A stretch of 64,000 bases of DNA from an uncultured Paracoccaceae bacterium (GTDB lineage Bacteria > Pseudomonadota > Alphaproteobacteria > Rhodobacterales > Rhodobacteraceae): positions 300,654 through 364,653 of the forward strand of contig CANNFU010000004.1 of assembly GCA_947503965.1 (NCBI GenBank), read 5' to 3'. This document shows positions 53,123-62,611 of the stretch, piece by piece (position 1 is the first letter of the stretch; each line of letters opens with the position of its first letter). Under the pieces are notes generated by a model that saw only the letters and a list, made by a program, of their open reading frames with translations, had not been told where the DNA came from and ran no database searches. The translations under genes and the position numbers were made by a program.

Positions 53123-54046
53123 ATGAACCAGCACCGCACCACACTTACTGCCAGCGCGCTCGTGATTGCCAGCGGCGTCGTGTGGGGTTTTTACTGGCTT
53201 CCAGTTCGGGCATTGTCGCAGGCCGGTCTGCCCGGTGCCTGGGGCACTGTGGCGATCACTGTCAGCGCCGTTCTCGTGCTTTGTCCAATTGCATTCGGCC
53301 ATCGGCAAAGTCTGCGTGATGTCAGTCCATTTTCCCTTTGCGCTGTCGCGCTCGGCGGGGCGGCCTTTGCACTTTATTCGGTTGGTTTTGTCTACGGACG
53401 GGTTGCCATCGTCGTACTCCTCTTCTTTCTGACGCCAGTCTGGAGCACATTGATCGGCCATTTCTTTTTCGGCTGGACCACTCCACCCCTGCGGATCCTT
53501 GCAATGATCGTTGGTCTGATCGGGCTTGGCATCATACTCGGCGCTGATGGTAACTGGCCGGTCCCACGAAACATTGGTGAATGGATGGGGCTTGTCTCTG
53601 GGATGCTGTGGTCGATCAGTTCAGTCGGAATGCGCAGGACATCAACGCTCTTACCGACAGTGGCGGCTTTTGTCTTTGCGTGCGGCGCAGCACTGACCGC
53701 ATGCTTAATCGCCGGTTTTCTGGCGCCCCTGCCTCTTGTCAGCGCCGCAGTAACCATATCTGCAATCGCACTGGTGACGGGTGCCCTGTGGTGGGGCGCG
53801 GTTGTCATCGGATTGATGTGGGCCACCGTCCGGCTGGAGCCGGCCCGCACTGGTATCTTGTTGATGTCAGAGGTACTGGTTGCCGCGGCCTCTGCCGCCA
53901 TCATCGCGGGCGAGCAGCTGTCTGTGCTCGAACTCATCGGTGGCGTGCTGGTTCTTGGCGCGGGGATACTTGAACTTTGGCCCACAAACACTGGACGGCC
54001 CGCGCCGCCCATTTATAGTCCAGCCAAACCCGAGGATCACCGATGA
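53123..54046 (+). CDS. EamA/DMT-family transporter
   Basis: 307-aa membrane protein with about ten hydrophobic segments in two EamA repeats (first ALVIASGVVWGFYWLPVRALSQAGL; second GLVSGMLWSISSVGMRRTS). Likely exports amino acids or metabolites; the substrate is unknown. No clear ribosome site precedes the ATG. Overlaps the next gene by 4 bp. Confidence 0.85.
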   Translation: MNQHRTTLTASALVIASGVVWGFYWLPVRALSQAGLPGAWGTVAITVSAVLVLCPIAFGHRQSLRDVSPFSLCAVALGGAAFALYSVGFVYGRVAIVVLLFFLTPVWSTLIGHFFFGWTTPPLRILAMIVGLIGLGIILGADGNWPVPRNIGEWMGLVSGMLWSISSVGMRRTSTLLPTVAAFVFACGAALTACLIAGFLAPLPLVSAAVTISAIALVTGALWWGAVVIGLMWATVRLEPARTGILLMSEVLVAAASAAIIAGEQLSVLELIGGVLVLGAGILELWPTNTGRPAPPIYSPAKPEDHR

Positions 54047-54825
54047 AACCCACCTCTTCCCGCGCGGCCCGCAGGCTGGCCCGGAAACACGCCAAATCAG
54101 CCCCCCTGACGCTGGCCGACCTGTCAGAGAAGGTGGCGCGCGCCAAGGTCAAAGGCATCAGCGAGGCGTTGGAGACCCGGGCGAAACGTATCCTGACCTC
54201 GTATCTGCAAACCGCGCATAGCTATGGGATGCCGGTCAGGGCTGTCGTCAGTGAAATGGCCAGCGGTCAGGCGGCCTGGCGGTTGGGTCATGCCGTGCGT
54301 GATGAAATGCTCAAAACGCCACCCGATGCGGTGCGCAAAGCCGCCTGCAAGCAAGGCTGCGCCTTTTGTTGTATCCTGTCGGGCGGCGAAGGCGGACTGA
54401 TCACCGGTTTCGAGGCAACGCAGCTGCATGACGCCCTGCTGCCCGTGCAGGGACAACCCGATGGACGCGAATGGCACCCTTCGGCCTGCCCCGCACTTGA
54501 CCCTGCCACACAGGAATGTCGAGCCTATGACGCACGCCCAATGATCTGCCGATCGTTTTTATCCATGGACGCCGCCGCATGCGAGGCCAACGCCAACGGC
54601 GCCGAGGAACAGGGGGCCGGGCTATTGGGAAGCCATCTTGATTACCTCGCCGTGCATGCGCTCTGCCGCGCGGCACTTAAGGGGATCGCCCAGGTCCACA
54701 CCTACAGCATGGCCGAGACCGCCAAGGCAGCGGTCAGCGGTGACGCTACCTTTGACACTGCACGACACGGACCCGGCGCATTGGAAATAGCCTGCAGCGA
54801 CGGGGCAAGGGCAGCAGGGGCCTAG
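54043..54825 (+). CDS. YkgJ-type cysteine-cluster protein
   Basis: 260-aa protein with a Zn/Fe-chelating cysteine cluster of the YkgJ/UPF0153 kind: ACKQGCAFCCILSGGEGG, then ACPALD and ECRAYDARPMICRSFLSMDAAAC. The N-terminal about 90 residues are helical and basic, and the C-terminus is variable. Function is unknown; metal binding is likely. Co-transcribed with the DMT transporter (4-bp overlap) and converging on hisG. Confidence 0.75.
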   Translation: MKPTSSRAARRLARKHAKSAPLTLADLSEKVARAKVKGISEALETRAKRILTSYLQTAHSYGMPVRAVVSEMASGQAAWRLGHAVRDEMLKTPPDAVRKAACKQGCAFCCILSGGEGGLITGFEATQLHDALLPVQGQPDGREWHPSACPALDPATQECRAYDARPMICRSFLSMDAAACEANANGAEEQGAGLLGSHLDYLAVHALCRAALKGIAQVHTYSMAETAKAAVSGDATFDTARHGPGALEIACSDGARAAGA

Positions 54826-54860
54826 GTCAATATGACCGCGACACACCAAAGGCGGCACAT

Positions 54861-55553
54861 TCAAGAAATCCCAAGCACCATCTGCAACGCCTTCAGCTTC
54901 TGGCGCTGTTCGTCAGACCACCCGGCACGCCGCCCGCGAAATAACGTTGCCTGCGACGCATGGATCAATCCGTCTTCCAGTATCTTCAGGCCATTGGCGC
55001 GCAATGTCTCTCCGGTTGAGGTGATGTCGGCAATCGCCTCTGCCGTTTCATTTTTCACCGTGCCTTCGGTGGCACCCTGGCTGTCGACCAGTTGATAGTC
55101 GGCGACACCGTTGTCGCGCAGAAACTCGCGGACCATGCGATGATATTTGGTGGCGATCCGCAGCCGGAACCCATGGCGCGCACGAAACGCAGCCGCTGCA
55201 GCATCCAGATCATCCAGCATGTCCACATCCACCCAGGCCTGCGGCACCGCAATAATCAGATCGGCCCCGCCGAACCCCATCGGTGCCAGCTCCGCCACAC
55301 GCGCATCCCAATTGGCCAGTTTCTCGCGCACCAGATCGGACCCGGTCACGCCCAGATGAATGTTCCCTGATGCCAGTTCCCGCGGAATTTCCCCGGCAGA
55401 GAGCAGCACCAGTTCGATCCCATCAATGCCATCGACGGCCCCGGCATATTCCCGATCCGACCCTGACTTGCGCAGGCCCACCCCGCGACTGCCGAACCAG
55501 TCGAATGTCTTTTCCATCAACCGGCCCTTGGACGGCACGCCCAGCTTCAGCAT
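54861..55553 (-). CDS. hisG: ATP phosphoribosyltransferase catalytic subunit (short form)
   Basis: 230-aa short HisG that performs the first step of histidine biosynthesis and needs the HisZ regulatory subunit, encoded just upstream. LKLGVPSKGRLMEKTFDWF, GVTGSDLVREK and VDSQGATEGTVKNETAEAIADITSTGETLRANGLKIL are typical, including the PRPP loop. It lacks the C-terminal regulatory domain of long HisG. Overlaps hisZ by 7 bp. Confidence 0.95.
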   Translation of the reverse strand: MLKLGVPSKGRLMEKTFDWFGSRGVGLRKSGSDREYAGAVDGIDGIELVLLSAGEIPRELASGNIHLGVTGSDLVREKLANWDARVAELAPMGFGGADLIIAVPQAWVDVDMLDDLDAAAAAFRARHGFRLRIATKYHRMVREFLRDNGVADYQLVDSQGATEGTVKNETAEAIADITSTGETLRANGLKILEDGLIHASQATLFRGRRAGWSDEQRQKLKALQMVLGIS

Positions 55554-56626
55554 GACAACCCCACCACCAAATCAGGCCGGATCACGCCGCCTACAGCGGG
55601 CACGGCACGGCCCTGCCCCAGTTGCGCGGTCAGCGCGTCATACCGTCCGCCCGTCGCCACCGGCGGCAAATCCGGACGATCCACCGCATAAAAGCCAAAG
55701 ACAAACCCGTCATAATACTCCAGTGAGGTGCGCCCATAGCTGCCTTCGAAGTCGAGCGTATCGACATCAACACCGCGATCCGACAAGGACTCCAACCGCG
55801 CTTCCAATCGGGCCACCGCATCGCCAATCGCGGGCATATCAACCGCGATGTCACGCAGCGTACTCAGCACATGCGGGGCGGTTTTGCGCAACGCCAAAAT
55901 CGCGTCAATCAACGCAATCTCTTCCCCTGCGATCGGGGGTGCGGCGGCATCCGCACGCAGTGCAGCAATCCGCGCTTCCACCTCTGCCCGGCTGCGTAAG
56001 CCGATATCCGGCCCGGCAGCGGCAAACGGATCATCAGCGGCAAGCAATGCGCGCCGCGTCTCTGGCACGGGCATCTTTCCCCCATATCGGCCCAAAAGTG
56101 CCTTGAACCGGCGCGGCCGCCAGATATGGCGCTGCAGGGCGGCCTTGCGGTCCTCGGTCGTGCGCAACCCGCGCACGGCGGCCATCAGCACGCCAATATC
56201 CCCCGTCGCCGCCCGCACGGGCAAACCGTCCAACCCTTCAGCAATCGCCGCAAATACTTCCGCATCCGCGCCTGCAGGGTTTTGTCCGTCAAAAACCTCG
56301 TACCCTACCTGCACATATTCATTGGCGCGGGTTTCATCGGTATCCTGCTTGCGGAATACCTTGCCGGAATAGGTGTAACGCGCCGGATCGGCCCGGGCTT
56401 CCATATGCATCTGTACCACAGGAACCGTGAAATCCGGGCGCAAAACCATCTCGCCGCGCAGCGGATCAGAGGTCAGATAAGACCGCCCGCGAATATCCTC
56501 TCCGTATAAATCCAGCAGAGTCTCGGCGGGCTGCAAAACATCCGCCTTCACGACCTGCGCTCCCTTCGCGGCAAAGAGATCACGCAATCGCCGCGCCTCG
56601 GTCAGAACAGCCGGAGAGGTCGGCAT
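55547..56626 (-). CDS. hisZ: ATP phosphoribosyltransferase regulatory subunit
   Basis: About 359-aa HisRS-like protein without tRNA-charging function, the allosteric partner of short HisG. Class II core elements are LTSDPLRGEMVLRPDFTVPVVQMH, GKVFRKQDTDETRANEYVQVGYE and PVATGGRYDALTAQLG. The first ATG at 56626 overlaps the hisS stop by one base (a GTG lies one codon before). hisS-hisZ-hisG form one unit. Confidence 0.92.
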   Translation of the reverse strand: MPTSPAVLTEARRLRDLFAAKGAQVVKADVLQPAETLLDLYGEDIRGRSYLTSDPLRGEMVLRPDFTVPVVQMHMEARADPARYTYSGKVFRKQDTDETRANEYVQVGYEVFDGQNPAGADAEVFAAIAEGLDGLPVRAATGDIGVLMAAVRGLRTTEDRKAALQRHIWRPRRFKALLGRYGGKMPVPETRRALLAADDPFAAAGPDIGLRSRAEVEARIAALRADAAAPPIAGEEIALIDAILALRKTAPHVLSTLRDIAVDMPAIGDAVARLEARLESLSDRGVDVDTLDFEGSYGRTSLEYYDGFVFGFYAVDRPDLPPVATGGRYDALTAQLGQGRAVPAVGGVIRPDLVVGLSC

Positions 56627-58191
56627 CACCCCTGCCCGTCCAAAATCTCGCGCACTTTCGCAAGCATCTGATCGCGCGGCACTTCATACTGGCTGGGGCG
56701 ATCTTTCCATTCTTCCAGCGTCGCGTTCTTGGCAATCTCGGCCCCAAGGATCAGATCCTTGATCTGCACGACACCCTTATCGAATTCGTCGCCACCTGCG
56801 ATGATTGCGACAGGAGAGTTTCGCTTATCCGCGTATTTCAATTGATTGCCAAAGTTCTTCGGATTGCCCAGATAAACCTCTGCCCGAATGCCCGCATTGC
56901 GCAGCTCGGCGACCATCGTCTGATAGTCCGCCATCCGGTCCCGGTCCATGACGGTCACGATCACCGGCCCAACCGACGCACTCTCCAACCGCCCTTTCGC
57001 CTGCAATGCGGCCAGCAAACGGTCCACGCCAATCGATACCCCCGTAGCAGGCACTTCCTGCCCGGTGAAGCGCTTGACAAGGTCGTCATAGCGACCACCT
57101 CCGGCGACAGAGCCAAAGTTACGCGGACGGCCCTTTTCGTCTTGAATTTCAAACGTCAGTTCAGCTTCGTAGACCGGACCGGTGTAGTAGCCGAGACCAC
57201 GGACGACAGAGGGGTCGATTAGTATGCGGTCGGGGCCATAGCCTTGAGACCGACACAAAGTGATAATCTCCAATAGTTCCAAAACAGCATCCGATCCACT
57301 CCTTGTATCGTGAAGTATGTCGAAAAGATTGAAGATAACCTTTCGGTCAGCCTCCGTTAGGTAGGGGCTAATACCGATACTTGCCTCATAGTTCATGCGA
57401 GCTTTTAAGTTTCGCTCTGAAACCTCATCAGTCGCCGCATCCAAGAAGCTTAAAACTACTTCTACGGCGTCAGGTTCAAGCCCTGCGCCCGCTGTGAAAT
57501 CACCACTCTCGTCTCTTCGGCCTTCGCCAAGCAAAGCTCGCACACCGGTCCGTCCTAACCGATCAAGCTTGTCGATAGCGCGAAGGACGATGCCTCGCTC
57601 CGCTTCGTAATGTTGAGGATGAGTTGCATCCCATAGTCCAGCAGCCTCCATAGCGCCGTTCAACACCTTCCGGTTATTCACCCGGATCACATAGTCGCCA
57701 CGCGGAATCCCCACCTCTTCCAATGTATCCGCCAGCATCGCACAAATCTCTGCATCCGCAGCCACAGACGCCGACCCAACCGTATCCGCATCACACTGAT
57801 AGAACTGCCGGAACCGCCCCGGACCCGGCTTTTCATTTCGCCAGACCGGCCCCATCGCATAACGCCGATAGGGGCTGGGCAGATCATTGCGATACTGTGC
57901 GGCCACCCGCGCCAAAGGCGCTGTCAGATCGTAGCGCAGCGCCAGCCAGTCCTTATCCTCCTCCCAAGCAAACACACCCTCATTCGGGCGGTCAACGTCG
58001 GGCAGGAACTTGCCCAGCGCCTCAACCGTTTCCACGGCGGACGTCTCCAGCGCATCGAACCCATAGCGATGATAGACCCCGGCGATCTTTGACAACATCG
58101 CTGTCCGTTCGGCCACTTCGGCGCCGAAGTAATCACGAAACCCCTTCGGCGTGATCGCCTTGGGGCGGGGTTGTTTCTTTTGCTTGGCCAT
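56626..58191 (-). CDS. hisS: Histidyl-tRNA synthetase
   Basis: 521-aa class II synthetase. Motif 1-like [11 protein letters not shown], motif 2 [24 protein letters not shown], the His-specific [15 protein letters not shown] and motif 3 [15 protein letters not shown] are intact. It is longer than E. coli HisRS, with an insertion typical of alphaproteobacteria. From about 57190 to 57655 the codon usage changes sharply (TTA, CTA, ATA, AGA, AGG appear repeatedly) although the frame is unbroken, suggesting a recombined segment. Confidence 0.93.
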   Translation of the reverse strand: MAKQKKQPRPKAITPKGFRDYFGAEVAERTAMLSKIAGVYHRYGFDALETSAVETVEALGKFLPDVDRPNEGVFAWEEDKDWLALRYDLTAPLARVAAQYRNDLPSPYRRYAMGPVWRNEKPGPGRFRQFYQCDADTVGSASVAADAEICAMLADTLEEVGIPRGDYVIRVNNRKVLNGAMEAAGLWDATHPQHYEAERGIVLRAIDKLDRLGRTGVRALLGEGRRDESGDFTAGAGLEPDAVEVVLSFLDAATDEVSERNLKARMNYEASIGISPYLTEADRKVIFNLFDILHDTRSGSDAVLELLEIITLCRSQGYGPDRILIDPSVVRGLGYYTGPVYEAELTFEIQDEKGRPRNFGSVAGGGRYDDLVKRFTGQEVPATGVSIGVDRLLAALQAKGRLESASVGPVIVTVMDRDRMADYQTMVAELRNAGIRAEVYLGNPKNFGNQLKYADKRNSPVAIIAGGDEFDKGVVQIKDLILGAEIAKNATLEEWKDRPSQYEVPRDQMLAKVREILDGQG

Positions 58192-58368
58192 CTTGGTCCT
58201 GCCATAGGGTTCTGCGTTCCGGGGCCGTTTACCGCGCCTATGTCACAGGGGCAATGCGGTCGCCCGGTATTTCGAGCATAGGCAATATACATCATGTCCA
58301 CGCCACGCTAAGACGATGTGGCTTAACGAGACCACCAGCGCCGCATCGAAAAGGATCAGTCGTCACAG

Positions 58369-59112
58369 ATGCTAAAACATGTTTTTGTGATCAGCCTGCA
58401 GGACGCCACGGAGCGGCGCGCACCGCTTGTCGAAAGCCTGACCGCAATGGGGATCGCCCACGAGGTGTTCTGGGCCGTGGACGGGCGATCAGGTCTTAGC
58501 CCTGACCACGAGGCGCGGATCGATCGGGATGCTGCGACAAAGACAATGGGACGGCCAATGTCAGATGCCGAGTTCGGGTGTGCTTTATCACATCAGGATA
58601 TCTATCATGCGGTCATCGCACGCGACCTTGATCACGCGCTGATCCTGGAAGACGACGCGATCCTGATGCCCGGGTTTGATGTGCTTGTGAATAACTTCCA
58701 ACTGGATGATTACGACCTGCTTCTGCTGGATCACTGGCGCGCACGTGTGCACCGCCGGGGGCGAAAGGACGCCGGAGGTCGCAAATTCGCCTACCGCGCC
58801 GCAACGACCCCGTATCTGACGACAGGGTACGTAATCAGCAACGCAGGAGCGCAAGAAATGGTAGCGCAAAGTACACCGCTCGCCAGTACGGCGGATTGGC
58901 CCTGCGATATACTGAGGATGCAAACATATGCTATCCATCCGCGCCTGGTTGACCACCCGGATCGCGAAAGCGGCACATCAGATATCAGAACCGAACGAAA
59001 GATCTATCAGGCGACGCGGCCCAAGAAAAAGAAGGAAACTGCGCGACGGTTTTTGAAAGGGTGGTATTGGAAAAGGACCTATTACAAGCGACTTGGGAAG
59101 TGGATTTCATAA
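58369..59112 (+). CDS. Glycosyltransferase family 25 protein
   Basis: 247-aa GT25 (LPS-type galactosyl/glucosyltransferase). Key elements are HVFVISLQDATERR at the N-terminus, AVDGRSGLS, SDAEFGCALSHQDIYHAV, ILEDDAILMPGF with the DxD-like acidic pair, and YLTTGYVISNAGAQEMV. Basic C-terminal tail (KKKKETARRFLKGWYWKRTYYKR) could bind membrane. Probably decorates lipooligosaccharide or a surface glycan. Followed by a decayed paralogue. Confidence 0.85.
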   Translation: MLKHVFVISLQDATERRAPLVESLTAMGIAHEVFWAVDGRSGLSPDHEARIDRDAATKTMGRPMSDAEFGCALSHQDIYHAVIARDLDHALILEDDAILMPGFDVLVNNFQLDDYDLLLLDHWRARVHRRGRKDAGGRKFAYRAATTPYLTTGYVISNAGAQEMVAQSTPLASTADWPCDILRMQTYAIHPRLVDHPDRESGTSDIRTERKIYQATRPKKKKETARRFLKGWYWKRTYYKRLGKWIS

Positions 59113-59229
59113 AATGCGCAATGCATCGGCTGATAGACCGACGTCTGGATCAATGCTTCTGTCCTACACTGCTACTCCCGCATCAACCCAGTCATTGACG
59201 TGCCAAGCAACTGTCAACATGACATCATG

Positions 59230-59915
59230 CTGACCAACGTATTCGTACTCAGTCTGGAAGACGCGATTGAGCGACGCAAAAGGCTTGTCGATGACCTGAG
59301 AAAGAATGACATCGCGCACGAACTCTGTTGGGCCGTTGACGGGCGGAGTGGTCTGCCTACTGATACCGAGGCGCGCGTTGATCGTGCACAAGCCCTGCAC
59401 ACCATGGGGCGACCGATGTCAGACGCGGAATTCGGATGTGCGCTGTCCCATCAAGATATCTACCGCGAGATCATCAAACGCGGTATCGATCACGCCGTCA
59501 TTCTGGAAGATGATGCAATTATCGCCCCCGGCTTCGTTGATCTGGTGCGCAATTTTGCATTGGAAGACTATGATCTGCTGCTGCTTGACCATTGGCGTGC
59601 ACAGGTTGACAGATGGCGTAAAAAAGATGTGGGTGGAGAAATAACAGCATATCGGGCCCTAAACATCCCACCTTTGACCACAGGATTATTGTAAGCATGG
59701 CAGGCGCACAAAAAGTTGGTGGATCACAGCACACCTGTCACGGCCACCGCCGATTGGCGCTGCGACATCGCTCAAATGCGAGCATACGCATGCCATCCGC
59801 CCTTGCTGGACCATCCCGATCTCGATATCTGCCGCCAGACTTCCGCACCGAACACGCTGCTCATCAGGCACTGCGATCAGCCCCGACCAAAGAGCGGAAA
59901 ACAATAGGATTATAG
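59230..59915 (+). pseudogene. decayed second GT25 copy
   Basis: The paralogue of the preceding gene is intact through ILEDDAIIAPGF and LTTG, then stops at TAA 59692-59694. Comparison with the upstream copy indicates a one-base loss near 59687 and a one-base gain in the A5 run near 59711 that restore the original frame (LVDHSTPVTATADWRCDIAQM), with the stop between them. A further shift near 59825 moves the DFRTEH...HQALR tail to another frame ending near 59915. The 155-aa product from ATG 59230 would lack the C-terminal third. Confidence 0.75.
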
Positions 59916-59974
59916 TTGCGCCGGCTTTTTACCCGGACTTATTGACACAAGATTTACCGAAAGCGTTTTGGAGA

Positions 59975-61003
59975 ATGGATATTCTAGAGCCGACCCACGC
60001 GCGAATGACCGCGATTTTGCAAAGCCAACAGGCGCTTGTGAAGACGTTACAGGTGCTCACTGCGGGCATCGACACTTACGCGCTTGTCGATTTTCCCGAT
60101 CATTCAAACGTTGGCGATAGTGCGATTTATGTGGGCGAGCGTACACTGCTGCAAGAGTTGTGTGGAGGGCCGCCGCACTATGTCAGCGCGATCAAAAGTC
60201 ATAACAGTCTGGATATGCAGACGGGAAAAAATAAGCCTCTGATCTTTCTGCATGGCGGAGGTAATTTTGGTGACGTCTGGCCAAAACATCAAGAATTCAG
60301 GGAAAGCATCATACGTGCGCATCCTGATTGCAAGATTGTGCAATTGCCTCAATCGATCCATTTTCACGACGTCGCAGGACGTGATGCCTGTGCCAGGGTG
60401 ATCGACGCGCACCCTGATTTCACACTTTTGGTCCGCGACAAAGAAAGCTTTGCGCTGGCAACAACGCATTTCGACTGTAACGTGCAGATGTGCCCCGATT
60501 CAGCATTGTATATCGGCCCACTGGAACGCACCGCGCCCGTAACCGAAGATCTCCTTTCTATTATCCGAACCGATAGCGAAAGCCGCTTCGTAAAAGATGA
60601 ATACCGCGAACTACAGCACTTGGGACCAATTGAAGACTGGATTATCGACACACCAAAAATGAAGTCGAAAATCGATCGCCGAATCCAAAAACTGTCCATC
60701 AAATCACGCACCGCAAGTCGGCTGCTGCGTGCTCATAGGATCGGGATTTATGATAAATGGGCGGAAGAGCGCGTCGCGCGTGGGATCAGGCAACTCAGCC
60801 GAGCGAAGTTTATCCTCACTGACCGACTTCATGTCCATATCCTGTCTACCTTGTTGGGCATCCCCCATGTGGTGCTAGACAATAACTACGGCAAGATTTC
60901 GCGTTACATGAATGCCTGGCATGACACAGGAACTGCGCAAGTCGTCGACGTTCTGCAAGATGCCATTGAGATTGCGCGATCACATGTCGCATCTTCAAAA
61001 TAA
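59975..61003 (+). CDS. Polysaccharide pyruvyl transferase family protein
   Basis: About 342 aa of the PF04230-type family that adds pyruvyl ketals to surface glycans. LVDFPDHSNVGDSAIYVGERTLL is the typical N-terminal motif; FLHGGGNFGDVWPKHQEF and FILTDRLHVHILSTLLGIPHVVLDNNYGKI are the diagnostic HGGGNFGD and TDRLHxHI elements. The start is uncertain: TTG 59942, ATG 59975 (GGAG too close) and ATG 60005 are possible. Lies after the GT25 pair, so a small polysaccharide-modification patch. Confidence 0.85.
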   Translation: MDILEPTHARMTAILQSQQALVKTLQVLTAGIDTYALVDFPDHSNVGDSAIYVGERTLLQELCGGPPHYVSAIKSHNSLDMQTGKNKPLIFLHGGGNFGDVWPKHQEFRESIIRAHPDCKIVQLPQSIHFHDVAGRDACARVIDAHPDFTLLVRDKESFALATTHFDCNVQMCPDSALYIGPLERTAPVTEDLLSIIRTDSESRFVKDEYRELQHLGPIEDWIIDTPKMKSKIDRRIQKLSIKSRTASRLLRAHRIGIYDKWAEERVARGIRQLSRAKFILTDRLHVHILSTLLGIPHVVLDNNYGKISRYMNAWHDTGTAQVVDVLQDAIEIARSHVASSK

Positions 61004-61034
61004 AGCAAACAGCCCGATCTTTAGGATCGATACC

Positions 61035-61499
61035 CTAAAGCGGCAAAGCGGTCGTGTATTTCAGCTCTTTCAGGCTGAACGATGACACCACCGATTTCAC
61101 GAAGGGTGACCGCAACAACGTGTGGGTCATAAACGTCTCATACGCCTCGACATCATTGCACCGGATTTTCAGAATGTAATCGGCAGTCCCTGATATCGCA
61201 TGCGCTTCCATGATTTGTGGATGCGCACGAATAACGGATGCAAATCCGGAAATCGACGCTTCGGCATGGTCTGCCAAACGAACGGTCGCAAATACACATA
61301 ATCGGGCGCCTGCCTTGGCCGGGTCCAAAAGCGCCACGCGGTTCCTGATCAACCCGAGCTTTTCAAACTCCTGCACCTTGCGCCACGCGGTCGAGGTCGC
61401 CATGCCAGCCTGTGCGGCCAAATCAGCCAGCGACAAAGCCGCGTCGCCCTGCAGAACACGCAGCAATGCCCTCTCTTGATCAGAAAATTTCACTTCCAC
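61035..61499 (-). CDS. Lrp/AsnC-family transcriptional regulator
   Basis: 154-aa Lrp-type regulator: N-terminal HTH (LSLADLAAQAGMATSTAWRKVQEFEKLGLI) and the RAM ligand-binding domain (AHPQIMEAHAISGTADYILKIRCNDVEAYETF). Divergent from phhA with about 100 bp between, so it probably controls phenylalanine catabolism with Phe or Tyr as effector, as PhhR/Lrp-like proteins do in relatives. Confidence 0.88.
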   Translation of the reverse strand: MEVKFSDQERALLRVLQGDAALSLADLAAQAGMATSTAWRKVQEFEKLGLIRNRVALLDPAKAGARLCVFATVRLADHAEASISGFASVIRAHPQIMEAHAISGTADYILKIRCNDVEAYETFMTHTLLRSPFVKSVVSSFSLKELKYTTALPL

Positions 61500-61540
61500 T
61501 CAACTTTCAGCATTTTCTCACTATGAATACCGAAAAAGAA

Positions 61541-61561
61541 GCAAAATTGAAACGAAATTGC
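61541..61561. promoter_or_regulatory. possible Lrp site between lrp and phhA
   Basis: GCAAAATTGAAACGAAATTGC has GCAA/TTGC ends in inverted order around an AT-rich core. It lies in the divergent region of the Lrp and phhA genes, but the symmetry is imperfect. Confidence 0.3.
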
Positions 61562-61599
61562 ACCAAGAGTGAAAGATGCTGGTGAAAAGGAGTTTTGCC

Positions 61600-62391
61600 A
61601 TGCCAAAGGATACGACCTACGCATCCCTGCAACCTGATGCAAAAGGGTATTTTCCCTACTCGGATGCGGATGACGCGGTCTGGGGCACACTTTTCACCCG
61701 CCAGATGGACTTTCTGCCAGGCAAGGTCGCGCCGGAATATCTGGCAGGGGTGCGCAAATTGGAACTGAACGCCGACAAGACCCCGCAAGTCAAAGACATC
61801 GATGCCAAGCTGCATCGCTTGACGGGTGCAGGCGCCGAAGGCGTGCCCGCGATTATCCCGCCTTCGCAATTCTATGCCCTGCTGAGCCAGCGTAAATTCC
61901 CTGTGGCCACATTTCTGCGGCGCCCCGAACATATGGATTACATCGAGGAACCGGATCTCTTTCACGAGGTGTTCGGCCATTGCCCCATGCTGACCAACGA
62001 CGCCTATTGCGACTTCATCGAAGGGTTCGGCAAACGGGCGCAATCCTTGCGCAAAGGCTATAGCTGGCACATGTTCCGGCTTTTCTGGTTCACCGTCGAA
62101 TTTGGCATGATCCGCACAGCTGAGGGGCTGCGGGCCTATGGCGCAGGCATCGTATCCTCCCCAGCAGAGGCGGCGCATGCCACGTCAACTGACGCCAAGA
62201 TGCAGGAATTTGATCTGTTGACGGTCTTCCGCACTCCCTACAGGATCGACATCGTGCAGCCGACCTATTTCGTGATCAACAGTTTCGATCAGCTTGCTGA
62301 TACGCTGAACGCCGACTTCGGAAGCCTGATTGACAAGGCAAAGACCATGGGCGACCTCCCCGCCCTTTTCGACGCCAAGCAAGCCAGCTAA
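61600..62391 (+). CDS. phhA: Phenylalanine 4-monooxygenase
   Basis: 263-aa non-haem iron, pterin-dependent hydroxylase converting phenylalanine to tyrosine. The iron ligands are His122 and His127 (DLFHEVFGHCP) and Glu167 (FTVEFG). IPPSQFYALLSQRKFPVATF is the pterin/substrate region. ATG 61600 has AAGGAG seven bases upstream; the earlier in-frame ATG 61576 lacks a site. Divergent from its likely Lrp regulator and followed by slyX. Confidence 0.95.
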   Translation: MPKDTTYASLQPDAKGYFPYSDADDAVWGTLFTRQMDFLPGKVAPEYLAGVRKLELNADKTPQVKDIDAKLHRLTGAGAEGVPAIIPPSQFYALLSQRKFPVATFLRRPEHMDYIEEPDLFHEVFGHCPMLTNDAYCDFIEGFGKRAQSLRKGYSWHMFRLFWFTVEFGMIRTAEGLRAYGAGIVSSPAEAAHATSTDAKMQEFDLLTVFRTPYRIDIVQPTYFVINSFDQLADTLNADFGSLIDKAKTMGDLPALFDAKQAS

Positions 62392-62399
62392 GAAGGGGC

Positions 62400-62603
62400 A
62401 TGACCGACACCACGCATCTTGAAGAACAAATCGCGCACCTGACCAAAGCGGTCGAGGAACTGTCCGATATCGTCGCCCGACAAGAGTTGGAGCTTGAAAA
62501 AGCGACGCGGCGGCTGGCCATGCTGATGGAGCGCGAGGCAACCCGCGAACTGGATGCGGGTGGCACTGTGCCATTGGCTGATCAGCGCCCTCCGCACTGG
62601 TAG
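62400..62603 (+). CDS. slyX: SlyX family protein
   Basis: 67-aa coiled-coil protein: heptad-like LEEQIAHLTKAVEELSDIVARQELELEKATRRLAMLM and the conserved C-terminal PPHW ending. Function of SlyX is unknown. Starts 8 bp after phhA with GAAGGGG upstream. Confidence 0.85.
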   Translation: MTDTTHLEEQIAHLTKAVEELSDIVARQELELEKATRRLAMLMEREATRELDAGGTVPLADQRPPHW

Positions 62604-62611
62604 AATGCGCA

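Noticed and set aside
57190..57655. Insertion sequence within hisS
   Set aside because: The frame and motifs continue unbroken and no inverted repeats or transposase are visible; recombination is a better reading.
58192..58368. His-rich leader peptide before hisS
   Set aside because: Searched the minus strand; no short ORF with clustered His codons.
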